Origin: Bretschneidera sinensis
Lineage: Eukaryota; Streptophyta; Magnoliopsida; Brassicales; Akaniaceae
Length of the DNA: 64,000 bases
Reading direction: 5' to 3'
NCBI GenBank assembly: GCA_023935145.1
Contig: CM043698.1
Location: 68,003,501-68,067,500, forward strand
A program made the position numbers and the translations under genes. This document shows positions 1 through 11,883 of the stretch, in pieces. Numbering within the stretch: position 1 is the first letter of the stretch; each line of letters opens with the position of its first letter. A model generated the notes under the pieces. The model did no database searches, was not told the origin of the DNA, and saw only the letters and a list, made by a program, of their open reading frames with translations.

Positions 1-4
1 GTAG

Positions 5-364
5 ATGAAGTTGAAAAATGATCAACTGAAGCCAGTATCATCTCCTCTGTATGGTTTCTCTGGGACACCAGTGTTTGCCGAAGTAAGCATAGTCCTCCCA
101 GTCACTGTAGGGACTCCACCGTATATCACCACTGTACAAACTACATTCTTTGTAGTAAGACATCTATCGTCGTACAATATAATACTGAGGAGACCAACCC
201 TTAATGAGATGAAGGTAGTGGTCTCTACATACCATATGAAGGTAAATTTTCTTACTAGCGAAGGTATGGGGGAGGTTCGAGGCAACCAGCAAGCTTCCCG
301 GTCTTGCTACTTGAATTCTATTAATAGCCGAATGAAGGTCAAGGCTTTGCCTTTAGAAATATAA
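5..364 (+). pseudogene. Element T (Tat-lineage gypsy): protease-region fragment
   Basis: About 119 codons of the aspartic-protease part of a Ty3/gypsy polyprotein, open at the window edge. It contains the family-typical stretches PLYGFSG, then YNIILRRPTLN (usually ILGRPTLN, so G is replaced by R), STYHMKV and GEVRGNQ..SRSCYLN. These identify the C-terminal half of a plant gypsy protease; the catalytic DxG lies off the left edge. The frame stops at 362, and the linker to RT runs on with stops. The continuation of the same element is found at 541-950, 17959-18428 and 27237-29165, split by later insertions. Family call is confident; the Tat lineage is inferred from the second RNase H and the antisense ORF downstream. 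Confidence 0.85.
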
Positions 365-540
365 GACTTGAGGGATGAACTCAAGACTCCACGAGGATAG
401 CTGAAAGAGGAACTCATCCCCATTACCTTGAGCAAAGGGGATTCTAAGACTGTATTGATTGGGTCTGGTCTAGCTGAAGATCTTAAAGATTCCTTGATCT
501 CTTTCATACGAAGAAACTAAGATCGATCCCTCAGTTATTG

Positions 541-950
541 TCCATCAGCTAAATGTGGACCCGAATCATTGACCCATAGTCCAAAATAAGAAGACATTTG
601 CTCCTGAGCGACAAAGTGCTATCAAAGAAGAAGTAGGCAAGCTCCTAACGGCTGGTTTGATTGAAGAAATCAATTATCCGAAGTGGATAGCCAATGTGGT
701 GATGGTAAAAAAGCCTAATGGCAAATGTAGGATTTGAATCGATTTCATAAACCTCAACAAGGCTTGCCCGAAGTATAGTTTTCCCCTGCCTCAGATCGAT
801 CAGCTAGTTGATGCCACCTCTATGCATGAATTGCTCAGTTTCATGGACGCATACTCTGGGTACAATCAAATTCTAATGCACAAATCTGACTAACCCAAGA
901 CCGCCTTCATCATAGATCAAGGCCTGTACTACTACAAGGTAATGTCGTTT
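541..950 (+). pseudogene. Element T: reverse transcriptase N-terminal fragment
   Basis: The plus-strand translation matches the start of gypsy RT: QSAIKEEVGKLL, AGLIEEINYPKWIANVV, VKKPNGKCRI, DFINLNKACPK.SFPLP and DAYSGYNQI. In-frame stops occur after KCRI and after HKSD, so it is dead. Homology ends abruptly at about 950 (YYYKVMSFV), where foldback sequence begins. The next segment of the family (roughly 80 residues including the YVDD catalytic motif) is found nowhere in the window. T RT resumes only at about 17959, after the YVDD region. Confidence 0.88.
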
Positions 951-1187
951 GTGTAACAACCCATCACGAGTTGGCCACCCCTGAGATAGTGTTGTCACAT
1001 TTTGAAATCCCAATACAACACATATATGTAACAATATGAAAACATCAACTGAAATTATATATATCTATATATTAATCCTCAACTCTCAATACGGGAGTTA
1101 CATTATTAAAATTTCAACTGAAATAATATATACAACATATGATGCATGAATATTTACAAATATTTTTTTCCATTAGTCTGAGGACTT
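951..1187. repeat. Left terminal arm of foldback element X
   Basis: Begins GTGTAACAACCCATC and is the inverted counterpart of 17700-17958, which ends GTCATTACAC. Both contain the landmarks CCACCCCTGAGAT, ACACATATATG, CATCAACTGAA and ATTAGTCTGAGGA. A same-orientation copy starts at about 15470. The arm breaks off at 1187, where truncated LTR sequence of element E begins. Confidence 0.8.
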
Positions 1188-1480
1188 AGCAAAATGCTCA
1201 ATTTATCTTTAACAGTCTAGAAATGATGGGATTTTGTTACACTCCTCTTGGGAAACCCGGTTTCCCTACTCTGAACTAGTCCGAATGTTGTGGATTCTTT
1301 CGAACATATTTTATATATTTTTTTGTTTAAGGCTTCTTTGTTTTTTAAATCTGCAAAACACATTAAAGCATAGAATTCTCCAAAAGACCACACTTGTCAA
1401 AATTCAATGAATAATCAAAATTAATCTCAACAAATGCATATAATTAACTCTATCTGAAGTGCATTTTCATGCCCTAATCA
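1188..1480 (-). repeat. Truncated 3' LTR of element E
   Basis: Roughly 293 of the expected 1540 bases remain. It ends at 1480 in CCCTAATCA, the complement of the LTR start TGATTAGGG, and aligns by eye with 14930-15221 and with 29617-29900 (inverted). The outer part is missing at the junction with the foldback arm. Confidence 0.87.
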
Positions 1481-1491
1481 CACCCCCAACC
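1481..1491 (-). other. Polypurine tract of element E
   Basis: The minus strand reads GGTTGGGGGTG immediately before the 3' LTR start, the expected place and composition for the plus-strand primer of reverse transcription. Confidence 0.7.
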
Positions 1492-1542
1492 AGCTCATTG
1501 CTAGTACCTAGTGATGCAAGCGAAACAACAATGCATGAAAAG

Positions 1543-2313
1543 TGTTGGAAATCACCTTGACAAGATGCCCAGGTGGTGATCTTCCAAACACCCAAGTCTT
1601 GAATGACTTGTAGAAAGAATTTCGGCAATCGAACACAAGAACAGAAAATCAAAGAAAGAAAGAAAACAAGTAATTTGCTGTCGAGGTTCGGCAATGTGCC
1701 TACGTCCCCGTGAGTTCCTCCAAACTCTCTGCATTATCTCAATGGTTCTTACAAAGTTACAACAATCGCCATCAAGAATCCAAGTTCTTGAAGAAACAAG
1801 AAGAGAAGGAAGAAGATGAGAACTCAACAATATTCTCTAATCTAATCTAGACTCTCTCTATCTAATTATAACCAGCCTCACTACAAGAGTCCCTCTTGTG
1901 TTTATGTCTCTCTACACAATTCTCTCTTAGTGTTTACAATGATCTCACAATGTCACAAAACTCTCTTGTATGTGTGTTTTTGTATCTTGTACTATCTTGT
2001 GAAATGAGGCCTTGAGAACCCCTTTTATAGCCTCTTAATTCTTGGACATTCTTGTGAGTCATTATCCTCCCTTTGATCATGTTCTTCCTTTAATCTCAGC
2101 CCTACATCACTCTCCAAGTGATGCTGTGCGTTTTGGTGTGGTGCTGTGTGCTGCAGCGTGACCTGATGCTGTGCGCACACCTCCTGCCTGTGGGCAGAAA
2201 CTTCCACAGTAGTGTGCCTAACTTGCTCAACTTTCATACTCCACCTTTGGTTTGGACATTAACCAACTTTAGACTATGTTTGGATATGTTTGAAACTTAG
2301 ACAAACAACAACA
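1543..2313 (-). repeat. 3' LTR of copia element F
   Basis: 771 bp, near-identical to 5956-6774 except for a gap of about 48 bp (present at about 6630-6680, absent near 2219) and scattered substitutions. The purine-rich minus-strand sequence AAAGGTAGAGAT just inside (2314-2325) is the likely PPT. Confidence 0.94.
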
Positions 2314-2404
2314 ATCTCTACCTTTGTCTAAGAGTTCAAAAACCTGAACCATTGCACAGAAAGCTTCGGGATCCAAACTCATATTGAGTTACCAATTAAC
2401 TAAC

Positions 2405-3560
2405 TCCAATCCTAAGTAATTTAAGGCAATGATTGGACTTACTTAGAGGTAGAAACTTGGTGCCTAAATCTGTAGGACTTTTCTCCGTGGTCTTCTTGTC
2501 AACATGAATGCATCATTTCGTACCATTTTCCAGAATGTAATGATACCAAACATCCATATGCTTTGTCCTCTCATGGAACACCGGATTCCTCCACAAGTGC
2601 TCCACACTTTGGCTATCCAAAGACACCACAACCTGCTCTTTTAGGATCTCCCACTCGTCCAACAACCCTTTGCACCCCATAGCCTCCTTTATGGCTTCCG
2701 TAGCCGCTATGCATTCTGCCCTGGTTGTTATGAGTGCTACCACTGGCTGCCACTGAGCCTCCATGTACCTCAGCAACCACTTCATCCCAAGACAACACTC
2801 TTTTCCAGGATTACTCACACATTTGCTGAAAACATCCATTGCCCAAGAAACACTTGACCTGTTTCTCTTCCTTTCCCGGATGATTCTCCTCATCCCAAGG
2901 ATCTTTTGTGCAAGGCTGAGATCCTTCCTCTCGAACTCCTCACTGAGTTGAGATGTAAACCTTTCCATCCTCTTCCTACTATTCCAAACTAACAGCCCAT
3001 CAATGACATAGGTGAGGATACTCACCATCTTCTCCACCTTGTGTCTAGGTGAGAAAGTTTCTGTGAAACCTATGTCTCCTCTTCTTGTGAACCCATTCGC
3101 CACCAGCCTAGCCTTGTTTCGGACTTCATCTCTTGGAGGGTACCCTTCTTTGATCTTGTAAGTGCACTTACATTCCACAACTTTTTGATTTCCTGGAATT
3201 TTCACCAATTCCCATAAGTTGTTCTTCCTCAAAGAATCCATTTCTTCCTCCATAGCTAGCTGCCACTTTGACAAATCCTTACACTCCATGGCCACTGTGT
3301 AAGTTTCTTGTTCACTCATCTCTCCTTCTGTCCAAGGAGCTACTACATCCGTAGCATCCGCAAACCCACATCTTGAAGGTGGTCCTACCAGCCTTCTTTC
3401 CCGGTCTCTTATGAGCTGAAAGTCCTTCTGACTTGCTGCAGCATCCTCTTCTTGTTCAGCCTATTCTTGGGTTTCTTGAGCTTGGCAATCATCCAAGGGC
3501 TCTACCTGGTCCGAACCCTCTTGGCTCCTTTGCTCTACCTGAACAGAATCTCCCTTGATG
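2405..3560 (-). pseudogene. Element F: copia RT-RNase H remnant with core deletions
   Basis: The longest open piece is 3319-2513 (268 codons). It starts like copia RT (SKWQLAMEEEMDSL, NNLWELV, ARLVANGFTRRGDIGFTETFSP), then jumps directly to a degenerate YVIDGLLVWNS, where an intact element has a long polymerase core ending in YVDD. RT is thus missing its palm centre, and the region before GMKWLLRYM is shortened too. RNase H pieces follow (ECIAATEA, DSQSVEHLWRNPVFHERTKHM). A TGA at 2513 breaks the end, but recognisable coding continues to about 2405. In-frame stops also separate this piece from the upstream polyprotein. Confidence 0.85.
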
Positions 3561-3574
3561 CTATGCTCAACAAT

Positions 3575-5695
3575 TTATGAATTGGTTTGCTCACTAGCCC
3601 CTGCAGGGTTAGTTTTCTCCAAGTAGGGAAATAATAATTCATTAAAGACAACATCCCTACTTATTATGAGTTTAAATCCTTCTTTTTCTAAGGACCACAA
3701 CCTGTACCCCTTAGCCCCTTCCCCATATCCTAGAAACACATATTTTCTAGATCCTGGGCTAAGCTTATCCTCCTTTTGGAGTGCATACACAACACACCCA
3801 AAAGTCCTAAGGTTGTCCAACTTAGGGGGTTTTCCACTCCACATCTCCATGGGAGTCTTTTGGAACACAATCCTAGAGAGTGATCTATTAATCAAATATG
3901 CAGCTGTAGCTACAGCTTCTCCCCAAAAATATTTTGGTAACCCGGATCCATCTAACATGCACCTAACCTTTTCCATAAGGGTCTTATTCATCAACTCAGC
4001 AACTCCATTTTGCTGAGGAGTTTCCACAACCGTCCTATGTCTTAGAATGCCATTTAACCTACAGAATTGATCAAGTTCTTGGTTAAAAATTTCTATGCCA
4101 TTATCGGTTCTTATCCCCTTAACTACTCTACCCATTTGAGTCTCAACCAGCCCTTTCCACACCACTAATTTATTCAAGGCATCTAATTTATTCTTAACCA
4201 AATAAACCCATACTTTTCTTGAATAATCATCAATTAAAGATAGAAAGTAAATGTTACCTCCCTGTGTTGGTGTCCTTGCTGGTCCCCAAAGGTCCGCATG
4301 AATATAGTCAAGAATGCCCTTAGACTTGTGCACTCCGGTGTTGAAGCTGACCTGATGTTGCTGCCCAAAAACACAGCTCTTACAGAAATCCAGTTCTTCT
4401 ACTTTGTCACCATCAAGTAGACCTTCCTTGCTAAGCACTTGTAGGCCCTTTTTGCTCATGTGTCCCAAGTGAGTGTGCCAAAGGGCCGCCTTGTCCAGCT
4501 CAGCCATCAAGCTTGCTGCTTGATCATTGGTTTCTGTTTCTCCGATCATCTCATAGAGTCCATCGTTTCTTGCTGCCTTGCTCACTACCAAAGATCCCTT
4601 GGCCACCTTGATCTTTCCTCCCTCTATCTTGCATGTGTAGCCCATTGAATCTAGCTGCCCCAATGAGATCAAGTTCCTCTTCAAATCTGGAACATACCTC
4701 ACATTTTTCAGCAGCCTTGTGACTCCATAAAACATCCTCAATTGGATATCTCCAATCCCTCTCACTTGGCAAGAATTATCATTCCCCAAGAAGACCCTTC
4801 CATCATTGATCTTCTTGAAATTATTGAACCATTCTTTGTGAGGGCTCATATGATGAGTGCACCTGGTATCCAAGATCCATTTCCCGCTGCCTTCTTGCCC
4901 CTTGCTCACACTTGAGCACACAATAAGAACATCATCATCTTGCTGTTCTGTTTTGGCAACCGAAGCCTCTCCATTCTTGGTATGGCTTCCTCCTCTATCC
5001 CTTGTCATCTTCTTGCAATCTTTCTTGATATGACCCTCCTTATGGCAGTAGTAGCAGCTCTTCCCTCCAAATCTCAGTTTGGAATGCATTCTCCCATGGC
5101 TTTCTCCTCTACCTCTGTCCCGGTAGTAGCCATGCATGCTACTGTGCACTCTCCCATGGCTCTCTCCTCTACCTCTGTCTCGGTAGTAGCCATGCATGCT
5201 GCTGTGCACTCTCCCATGGCTCTTTCCTCTACCTCTATCCTGGTAGTAGCCATGGTTGCTGCCATACCAAGTTGCTGGCCTTCTTTTAAAGAACAACCCT
5301 TTACCACTTGATGCACTCCTTTTCTTGGCATCAAGATCGTCTTGCAACTCTTTCTTAGGATCAAATTTAAAAGCAAAGATTCGTTTATGAAGATGCCTTT
5401 TATTCGGGAGAGTCTTGGCAAGAAACAACTCATTTAGTTTCTTCCATATTGCAGCTGGATCTTCCGAGTCTCCGCACTCTCTTGTGACATTATCCGACAT
5501 GTGCAAGAAAATGGTGTTGTAGGCCATCTTCTTCATCTCGGTCCGCTGGTCCTCCCTGACACTTGCTGGAAAAGCATCATCTTCCCCAATAGCCAAGTCC
5601 ACTTTCTGCTGCATTAGAACCGCCTTGATCTTCCGCTTCCATAGGGTAAAGTCCCCCTTTCCATCAAACTTCTCCACACAGAAATTTGAAGCCAT
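3575..5695 (-). pseudogene. Element F: copia gag-protease-integrase polyprotein
   Basis: 706 codons open from the Met at 5695. The N-terminal 110 residues are a copia gag (FDGKGDFTLWKRKIKAVL). Next comes an Arg/Gly-rich tandem repeat, a CCHC knuckle (CYYCHKEGHIKKDC), and a protease motif reading WILDTRCTHHM, where the active-site Gly is replaced by Arg. Then follow the integrase zinc site (HTHLGHMSKKG...CKSCVFG) and an integrase core that keeps its acidic triad: D in HADLWGP, D in TDNG, E in NGVAELMN. The frame ends at 3575 before the linker to RT. Gag and integrase look intact; protease is probably inactive. Confidence 0.9.
5091..5270 (-). repeat. Three 60-bp in-frame repeats in gag of F
   Basis: Three head-to-tail 60-bp units, each adding exactly 20 residues containing YYRDRGRGESHGR to gag just before the zinc knuckle. 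The Arg/Gly-rich content suggests RNA binding. The units differ by only a few bases. Confidence 0.9.
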
Positions 5696-5921
5696 CTTTT
5701 GCGGACAAGATCCTAGATTTGTGCACTAACCACAACTACTTTCTTTAACCTCAAGAACACAGATCGAAGATGGATCTTTAACACCGTTTTGAATCAACCT
5801 TCAAGAACACGACCGGATCTTGATCTTTAACCGTTCTTGATTCACCCAAGAAGTTTGATCTTTGATTCTTGGAGTCTTGGCTCCGTAACTTCTACTTCTT
5901 GTTCCAATAACCAGCTGCTGT

Positions 5922-5954
5922 GCTCTGATACCACTGTCTAAAGCTCTGATACCA
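5922..5954 (-). other. Duplicated initiator-tRNA-Met primer binding site of F
   Basis: The minus strand carries TGGTATCAGAGC twice, at 5954-5943 (directly inside the 5' LTR) and 5933-5922, 21 bp apart. This is the standard copia PBS complementary to the 3' end of initiator tRNA-Met. Confidence 0.88.
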
Positions 5955-5955
5955 C

Positions 5956-6774
5956 TGTTGGAAATCACCTTGACAAGATACCCAGGTGGTGATCTTCCAA
6001 ACACCCAAGTTTTGAATGACTTGTAGAAAGAATTTCAGCAATCGAACACAAGAATAGAAAATCAAAGAAAGAAAGAAGACAAGTAATTTATTGTCGAGGT
6101 TCGGCAATGTGCCTACGACCCCGTAAGCTCCTCCAAACTCTCTGCACTATCTCAATGGTTCTTACAAAGTTACAGAAATCCCCTTCAAGAATCCAAGTTC
6201 TTGAAGAAACAAGAAGAGAAGGAAGAAGATGAGAACTCAACAATGTTCTCTAATCTAATCTAGACTCTCTCTATCTAATTACAACCAGCCTCACTACAAG
6301 AGTCCCTCTTGTGTTTATATCTCTCTACACAATTCTCTCTTAGTGTTTACAATGATCTCACAGTGTCACAAAACTCTCTTGTATGTGTGTTTTTGTATCT
6401 TGTATTATCTTGTGAAATGAGACCTTGAGAACCCCTTTTATAGCCTCTTAATTCTTGGACATTCTTGTGAGTCATTATCCTCCCTTTGATCATGTTCTTC
6501 CTTTAATCTCAGCCCTACATCACTCTCCAAGTGATGCTGTGCGTTTTGGTGTGGTGCTGTGTGCTGCGGCGTGACTTGATGCTGTGCGCACACCTTCTGC
6601 CTGTGGGCAGAAACTTCCACAGCAGTGTGCCTGACCTTCCCACGCTCAAAACTTAAGCACACAATTGTGTGCAACCTTTTAACTTGCTGAAATTTCATAC
6701 TCCACCTTTGGTTTGGACATTAACCAACTTTAGACCATGTTTGGATATGTTTTAAACTTAGACAAATAACAACA
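5956..6774 (-). repeat. 5' LTR of copia element F
   Basis: 819 bp, the partner of 1543-2313. A TATA box (TATAAAA, minus strand) lies at 6442-6436. Confidence 0.94.
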
Positions 6775-6779
6775 AAAAG

Positions 6780-8160
6780 TAACATAACATGAATGTTGTT
6801 TATCCAAGAATTTTGCAGAACTGTCTAACATTCAAACAAATGTTGGCCAAAGCTCACATATGCTAATGAGATTTTCAAATCATGTCTTCCGAGAAACTGT
6901 GAGTGTGTGCACTAAGCCTAAACCTTCTTGCCACAAACCAATGATGCATAAAACTTTGAATTCAACCAAGAAAGAAGTCTTAACTCCATCATCCTCATAG
7001 GTAAAGTGTTTATCAATTTAAAGAGGTATTTACTTATGGAGTTGGAAAGCAGATAAAAGCACTCAGTGAAAGGGTCAAGCAATTTAGGACAAGCAAGTGA
7101 ACAAGAATCGACAACAAGATAGGCTAATCACAAAATTCATAACACTTTATCCGACTTACCAATATAATACCTCGAAATTTAAATGGTTAATCAATACACC
7201 TTAGTGTTGAAGCTCCTTTCTTCTGAGTGTGGTGCGACAACTTATATTCCTTAAATTGTTGAATCTTCTTTTTTTCAAATACAAACTGAAAATTGAAGTA
7301 AACAAAAACTGATATTTTCTTCTTCTTCTTTTTTTTCTTCTCTATCTTTTTCTTTTTCTTTTTCTTTTTCTTTTTCTTTTAGAGAATTACAATATAAATA
7401 AATAAGCTGATAAAATAATGATTTTTTTCTTCTTTTTTTTTCTTTTCCTTTTAGAGAATTATAATATAAATAAATAAACTGATGAAAGAAGAATCATTCC
7501 CAAAATATTACCGATAATCAAAACTCCGCACAAATGTCAATGATGGATTCAAAGGTTTTGACGACTAACTAAATCATTTCTCTACATGTAAGGTAAGCCA
7601 AACAAAGCATCTCAAATAGCAATAAAACCAATTCAAGTAGGCAATAAAAGTTCACAATGCTAGCTTTCTCAGACTCTTTACTCAATAAAAACAAATGTGC
7701 TTCAAACATGGTTAAAAATCAAAGATCATATGCATTACTCTCTAAACAATCCACAAAGCTTAGTATGTGCACATAAATGAGTTTCTAGAAAATAATCAGT
7801 GTTAATCAAGATAGTATCATTGACCTTGACGAAATCAGAGTTGTAATCATGCATCAACGGTTCACAAAATCGTGAAATCTCACAAACATACCATGATAGT
7901 TCCAAACAAAACAATATATAACAAGCATGCATATGCTACCACCCCCAACCAGAATGTGACAATGTCCTCATAGTCACTAAAAGATAAGAAAGTCATACCA
8001 ACAGGGAAGAGGAACTCCAATAACGTAGCGTAGGTAAACCTGCATCACACAAAAAAAAAACATAAAAGCAAACAAAGCAAAACAAAAGAAACTAAACTAG
8101 AAAGCAGTAAAATATAATATAGATAGAAGTACCAAACATCAATCAAAGTAGACAAGGGCA
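6780..8160 (-). other. Element E: 3' noncoding tract
   Basis: About 1.4 kb between the integrase gene and the F insertion with no recognisable protein on either strand. Open frames here are short and AT-driven. A PPT-like CACCCCCAACC (plus strand) occurs at about 7940, similar to the true PPT at 1481-1491. No env-like gene is visible. Confidence 0.6.
7318..7495. repeat. Polypyrimidine tract and imperfect tandem duplication
   Basis: TTTTTC-type pyrimidine runs followed by TTTTAGAGAATTACAATATAAATAAATAA, present twice about 80-100 bp apart. It looks like simple-sequence expansion plus a local duplication inside E. Confidence 0.75.
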
Positions 8161-8164
8161 ACTA

Positions 8165-9400
8165 GAGAGATCTCATCTGGTTCCTTTACTTTCTCCACAT
8201 AGTTCTTTAGACGTTTCCCATTCACTCGAAATACTCTCCCATCTTTTGGATCTTTTATCTCAACCGAACCACTGGGAAAGACTTAACTATGAACGGGCTG
8301 GTCCATCTCGATTTTAGCTTACTGGGATGAAGGTAAAGCCTTAAGTTATAGAGGTGGAATCGTTGATTGGGCTCAAAATGCTTCCTCAGAATTTACGTGT
8401 CATGAGCCGCTTCATCTTTGCCTTGTAGATTCTGGAGTTGTCGTAGGCATCATTTCGCAACTCTTCAATCTCAGCTAATTGAAGCTTCTTATGAATTCCT
8501 GCATCATTAAGATCAAAGTTAGTGCTCTTTACAGCCCAATAAGCACGATGTTCTAACTCAATCGGTAGATGGAAAGCTTTTCCATAGACAATCCGGTACG
8601 AAAACATACTGAGGTTGGTCATGTAAGCAGTATAGTAAGCCCAAAGAGCGTTGGGAAGGTGCAATGGCCAATCCTTTCTATTCGGGTTCACCTTCTTCTC
8701 CAGTATTTGCTTAACCTCTCATTTTGCCAATTCAGCCTGGCCATTCATCTATAGGTGGTAGGCGTTAGCGACTTTGTGGTGCACTCCATACTTGCACATT
8801 AAAGCCTTAAAAGAACGATTACAGAAATGAGTGCCTTGATCACTAATCATAGTCCAAGGCATGCCGAATTTGGAGAAAATATTTTCTTTAAGAAATTTGA
8901 CAACAGTGTTGTTGTCATTGTTTCGGCACGCCACAGCCTCTACCCATTTAGACATGTATTCCACTGCAAGTAAGATATATAGATACCCAAAGGAAGGTAG
9001 AAAGGGTCCCATAAAATCGATCCCCCAACAATCAAATATTTCAATGACAAGAATTGGGTTAAGGGGCATCATATGCCTTCGAGACAAAGCACCAAGCTTT
9101 TGGCATCTATCACAAGAACGACAAAAATTGTTAGTGTCTTTAAATAGAGAAGGCCAATATAATCCAAACTATAGAATTTTTGCGGCAGTCTTTTTCATAG
9201 AAAAGTGACCGCCACAAGCTGAACTATAATAAAAATGTAAGACACTATCAATCTCAATCGCTGGGATACACCGCCTCATAATTTGGTCAGGGCAATACTT
9301 ATAAAGATAAGGGTCATCCCAATTGAAATTTCTTACCTCGACCAAAAATTTGCACTTATCTTGTGCCCTCCATGTGGATGGCATTTCGTCAGAAACCAAG
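8165..9400 (-). pseudogene. Element E: gypsy integrase
   Basis: The minus-strand reading runs from the zinc-binding start (about 9399-9169, SSACGGHFSMKKTAAKIL) through the core at 9087-8749 to 8691-8386 and a C-terminal tail down to about 8165. The acidic triad is visible: D in WGIDFMGPF, D in ISDQGTHF, and E in NGQAELAK just past a stop at 8749. The tail keeps plant gypsy features (LKSRWTSPFIV, RVFRVNGKRLKNY after small repairs). At least three stops or frame changes break it. Confidence 0.87.
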
Positions 9401-9429
9401 TAATTTAAAATGTGTGCATACCATGGTAC

Positions 9430-9855
9430 TTAGCTTACGACGAACAAATGTTCATTGGGGAAGCCGTCTCGGATGTGTGGCCCATCACTAGACTTATTGA
9501 ACTCTAGGCAAGACAAGTGATCTGTCACCATATTCTCCAGCCCCTTCTTATCCTTAATTGTTAAATCAAATTCCTGCAAGAGTAAAATCCACCTAATCCA
9601 TCTTACTTTAGCATCTTTTTTTGAAAGAAGGTACTTAAAGGTTGTATGGTCAGTAAAAACAATGATAGGTGTACCAATCAGATAAGCACGAAATTTATCT
9701 AGGTCCAAGACTACCACTAGCAATTCTTTTTCAGTAGTGGAATAATTCATTTGTGCATTATTAAGAGTTCTACTAGCATAGTATACAAGAAAGGGCTTCT
9801 CCTCCCTTTGTTGTCCCAAAACTACCCCCACGGCATAATTAATCGCGTCACACAT
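9430..9855 (-). pseudogene. Element E: RNase H domain
   Basis: 141 open codons with the gypsy RNase H pattern: [51 protein letters not shown] and [16 protein letters not shown]. The acidic residues expected in these blocks (D, E, D, D) appear present. It is cut off from RT by a stop near 9856. Confidence 0.88.
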
Positions 9856-9924
9856 AATCTCAAACGGTAAATTCTAATCTGGTGACTGCATAATGGGGTC
9901 AGATGTAAGCCTATTAATGAGTGT

Positions 9925-10923
9925 TCAAAAAGCGTCCTCACACTCTTGTGTCCAATTGAACATGGCTTCCTTAGCTAGAAGGTTACACAACGGTCTAGAT
10001 ATAGCAGAGAAACTCTGTATAAACCTCCTGAAAAAATCAGCATGTCCAAGAAAGGATCTAACAACCTTAATAGTTTTGCATATGAGCAATTTAGAGATAA
10101 ATTCTATTTTTGATTTATCCACTTTGATCCCTTTTTCAGAAATTATATGCCCCAAAACTAGTCCAGAGGGAACCATAAAATGACATTTTTCCCAATTAAG
10201 CACTAGACCTTTTTATTCACATATACTCAAAACAACTTATAAATGGAGTAGGCATGAATTAAAAGAATCGCCAAACATAATAAAATCATCCATAAAGACT
10301 TCCATAAATTTTTCAATCATATTGCTAAATATACTCATCATGCATCTTTGAAATGTAGTCGGCACATTACATAGTCCAAAAGGCATACACCGGACTGTAT
10401 AGGTACCAAATGGGCATGCAAACGTAGTCTTATCCTAATCTTCTAATGAAATCTCTATCTGATAATATCCCTAATACCCATCTAGAAAGCAATTGAAAGG
10501 AGGGCCAGCTACATGTTCTAAGATTTAGTCTAAAAATAAAAGTGGGAAGTGATCCTTGCGAGTAGCGGAATTAAGTTTTCTATACTCTATGCACATGCGC
10601 CACCCTGTCACTACCTTGGTAGGAACAGGCATCCCCTCCGAGTTGGTTATCACAGTTACCCTAGACTTTTTAGGTACTACCTAAGTTGGGCTAACCCATT
10701 TACTATCAGAGATGGGGTAAATGATACCCGCATCTAATAACTTTAAAACTTCATTTTTCACGAATTCTTTTGTAGTGGGGTTAAGTCGTCTCTGAGGGTC
10801 TCTACAGGGGTTAGTTCCTTCCTCTAAATGGATTCTATGGGAACATATCAAGGGGCTAATACCTTTAATGTCAGCAATTGTCCATCTTAATGCAACTTTA
10901 TGCTCACTTAACATGTCAATCAA
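9925..10923 (-). pseudogene. Element E: reverse transcriptase
   Basis: Starts at 10923 with Athila-type MIDMLSEHKVALRWTIADIKGISP and HRIHLEEG, then the RT entry KEFVKNEVLKLLDAGIIYPISDSKWVSP. The catalytic motif FMDDF is readable at 10296-10282. The thumb and connection follow at 10203-9925 (GHIISEKGIKVDKSKIEFISKL, RSFLGHADFFRRFI). Stops occur between 10680 and 10204. Confidence 0.87.
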
Positions 10924-11079
10924 TTTATTTTCTTATGAATCACTAATTATATAGGAAATAATAACAGGAAATGTATCACCTGGTCCCAAGAATACATGTT
11001 TGAGTGCCTCAGGTAGTGTCACTAAGTTGACCTTTGGGGTCTCCTTAATAGATGGCTTATGTCTCTCTCCATCTCTTGG

Positions 11080-11883
11080 TAACTCCTCGAAGCTTGGTTG
11101 CAATTTTCCTTATCCTTTATCCTTTAACCCTGAAATAGCAGAAACATCAAAAACATCATCAGGATAAAATAAACTCTCAGAATCAGAAATACCAAGGAGA
11201 TACTTTAAAGATTATGAATTTTGCTTAAGTGAGCCTCCTCTAGGATCAGTGTGTCTATCATATAAGTATGATAGCAATCATCATCATTATATAGTTGTCT
11301 TTCGATGTTGAAAGTGTTTCCCTCTAGAGTCATGTTCCCAAAAGACAGGCTACATTAGACCATTCCTACAGTTAATAAGAGCGTTAGAGGTGGCTAGGAA
11401 AGGTCTTCCTAAAATGATTGGAACTTTAGACTCCATATCAACCACAAAATGAGTATTTAGAATGTGAAAATAAACAGAATAGTAGAACTTATCTATCTAT
11501 ATCAGTACATCTTCGACTATCCCCTTTGGTTGCTTAGTCGACTGGTCGGCCAATTGTAGTACCACAGATGTGGGTTCGATCTCTCTTAGACCCAGTTACA
11601 AGTAGATAGTGTAAGGCATTAGGTTCACACTGGCTTTCAAATCCAACAAAGCTTAACCGATCTCATGAGTCTCAATTTGACAAGTGATCGTGGGACACCC
11701 TGGGTCTTTATATTTGAACGGCATCTTTTGCTCAATCACTGCACTCACTTGCTCAGTCACGAACACAGACTTTTTAACTTGATACTTCCTTTTTATGGTG
11801 CATAGATCCTTGATCGCCTTTCTATAAGTTGGTACCTGTTTAATCACATGAAGCAAAGGCAAGTTAATCTTAACTTGTTTCAA
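11080..11883 (-). pseudogene. Element E: aspartic protease region
   Basis: The open piece 11883-11653 (INLPLLHVIKQVPTYRKAIKDLCT) is the conserved Athila segment before protease, parallel to the protease ORF of element B. The active-site block reads LLDLKASVNLMPY, so the family DLGA has become DLKA, and it follows a stop at 11653. Protease sequence with several stops continues to about 11300 (ADQSTKQPKGIVEDVL, IILGRPFLAT). Probably inactive. Confidence 0.82.

Larger units (their letters stand above)
1543..6774 (-). mobile_element. Element F: Ty1/copia retrotransposon, internally deleted
   Basis: Complete at both ends: two LTRs with TGTTGG...CAACA termini on the plus strand, and a 5-bp target duplication AAAAG at 1538-1542 and 6775-6779. 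The internal order on the minus strand is PBS, gag-protease-integrase, RT/RNase H (copia order). The RT core is missing, so F could not move alone. F sits in the 3' noncoding tract of element E. Confidence 0.95.

Noticed and set aside
5922..5954. Possible tRNA-Met gene pieces at the repeated TGGTATCAGAGC
   Set aside because: Only the 12-base complement of the tRNA 3' end is present, at a copia LTR edge; no cloverleaf can be formed.
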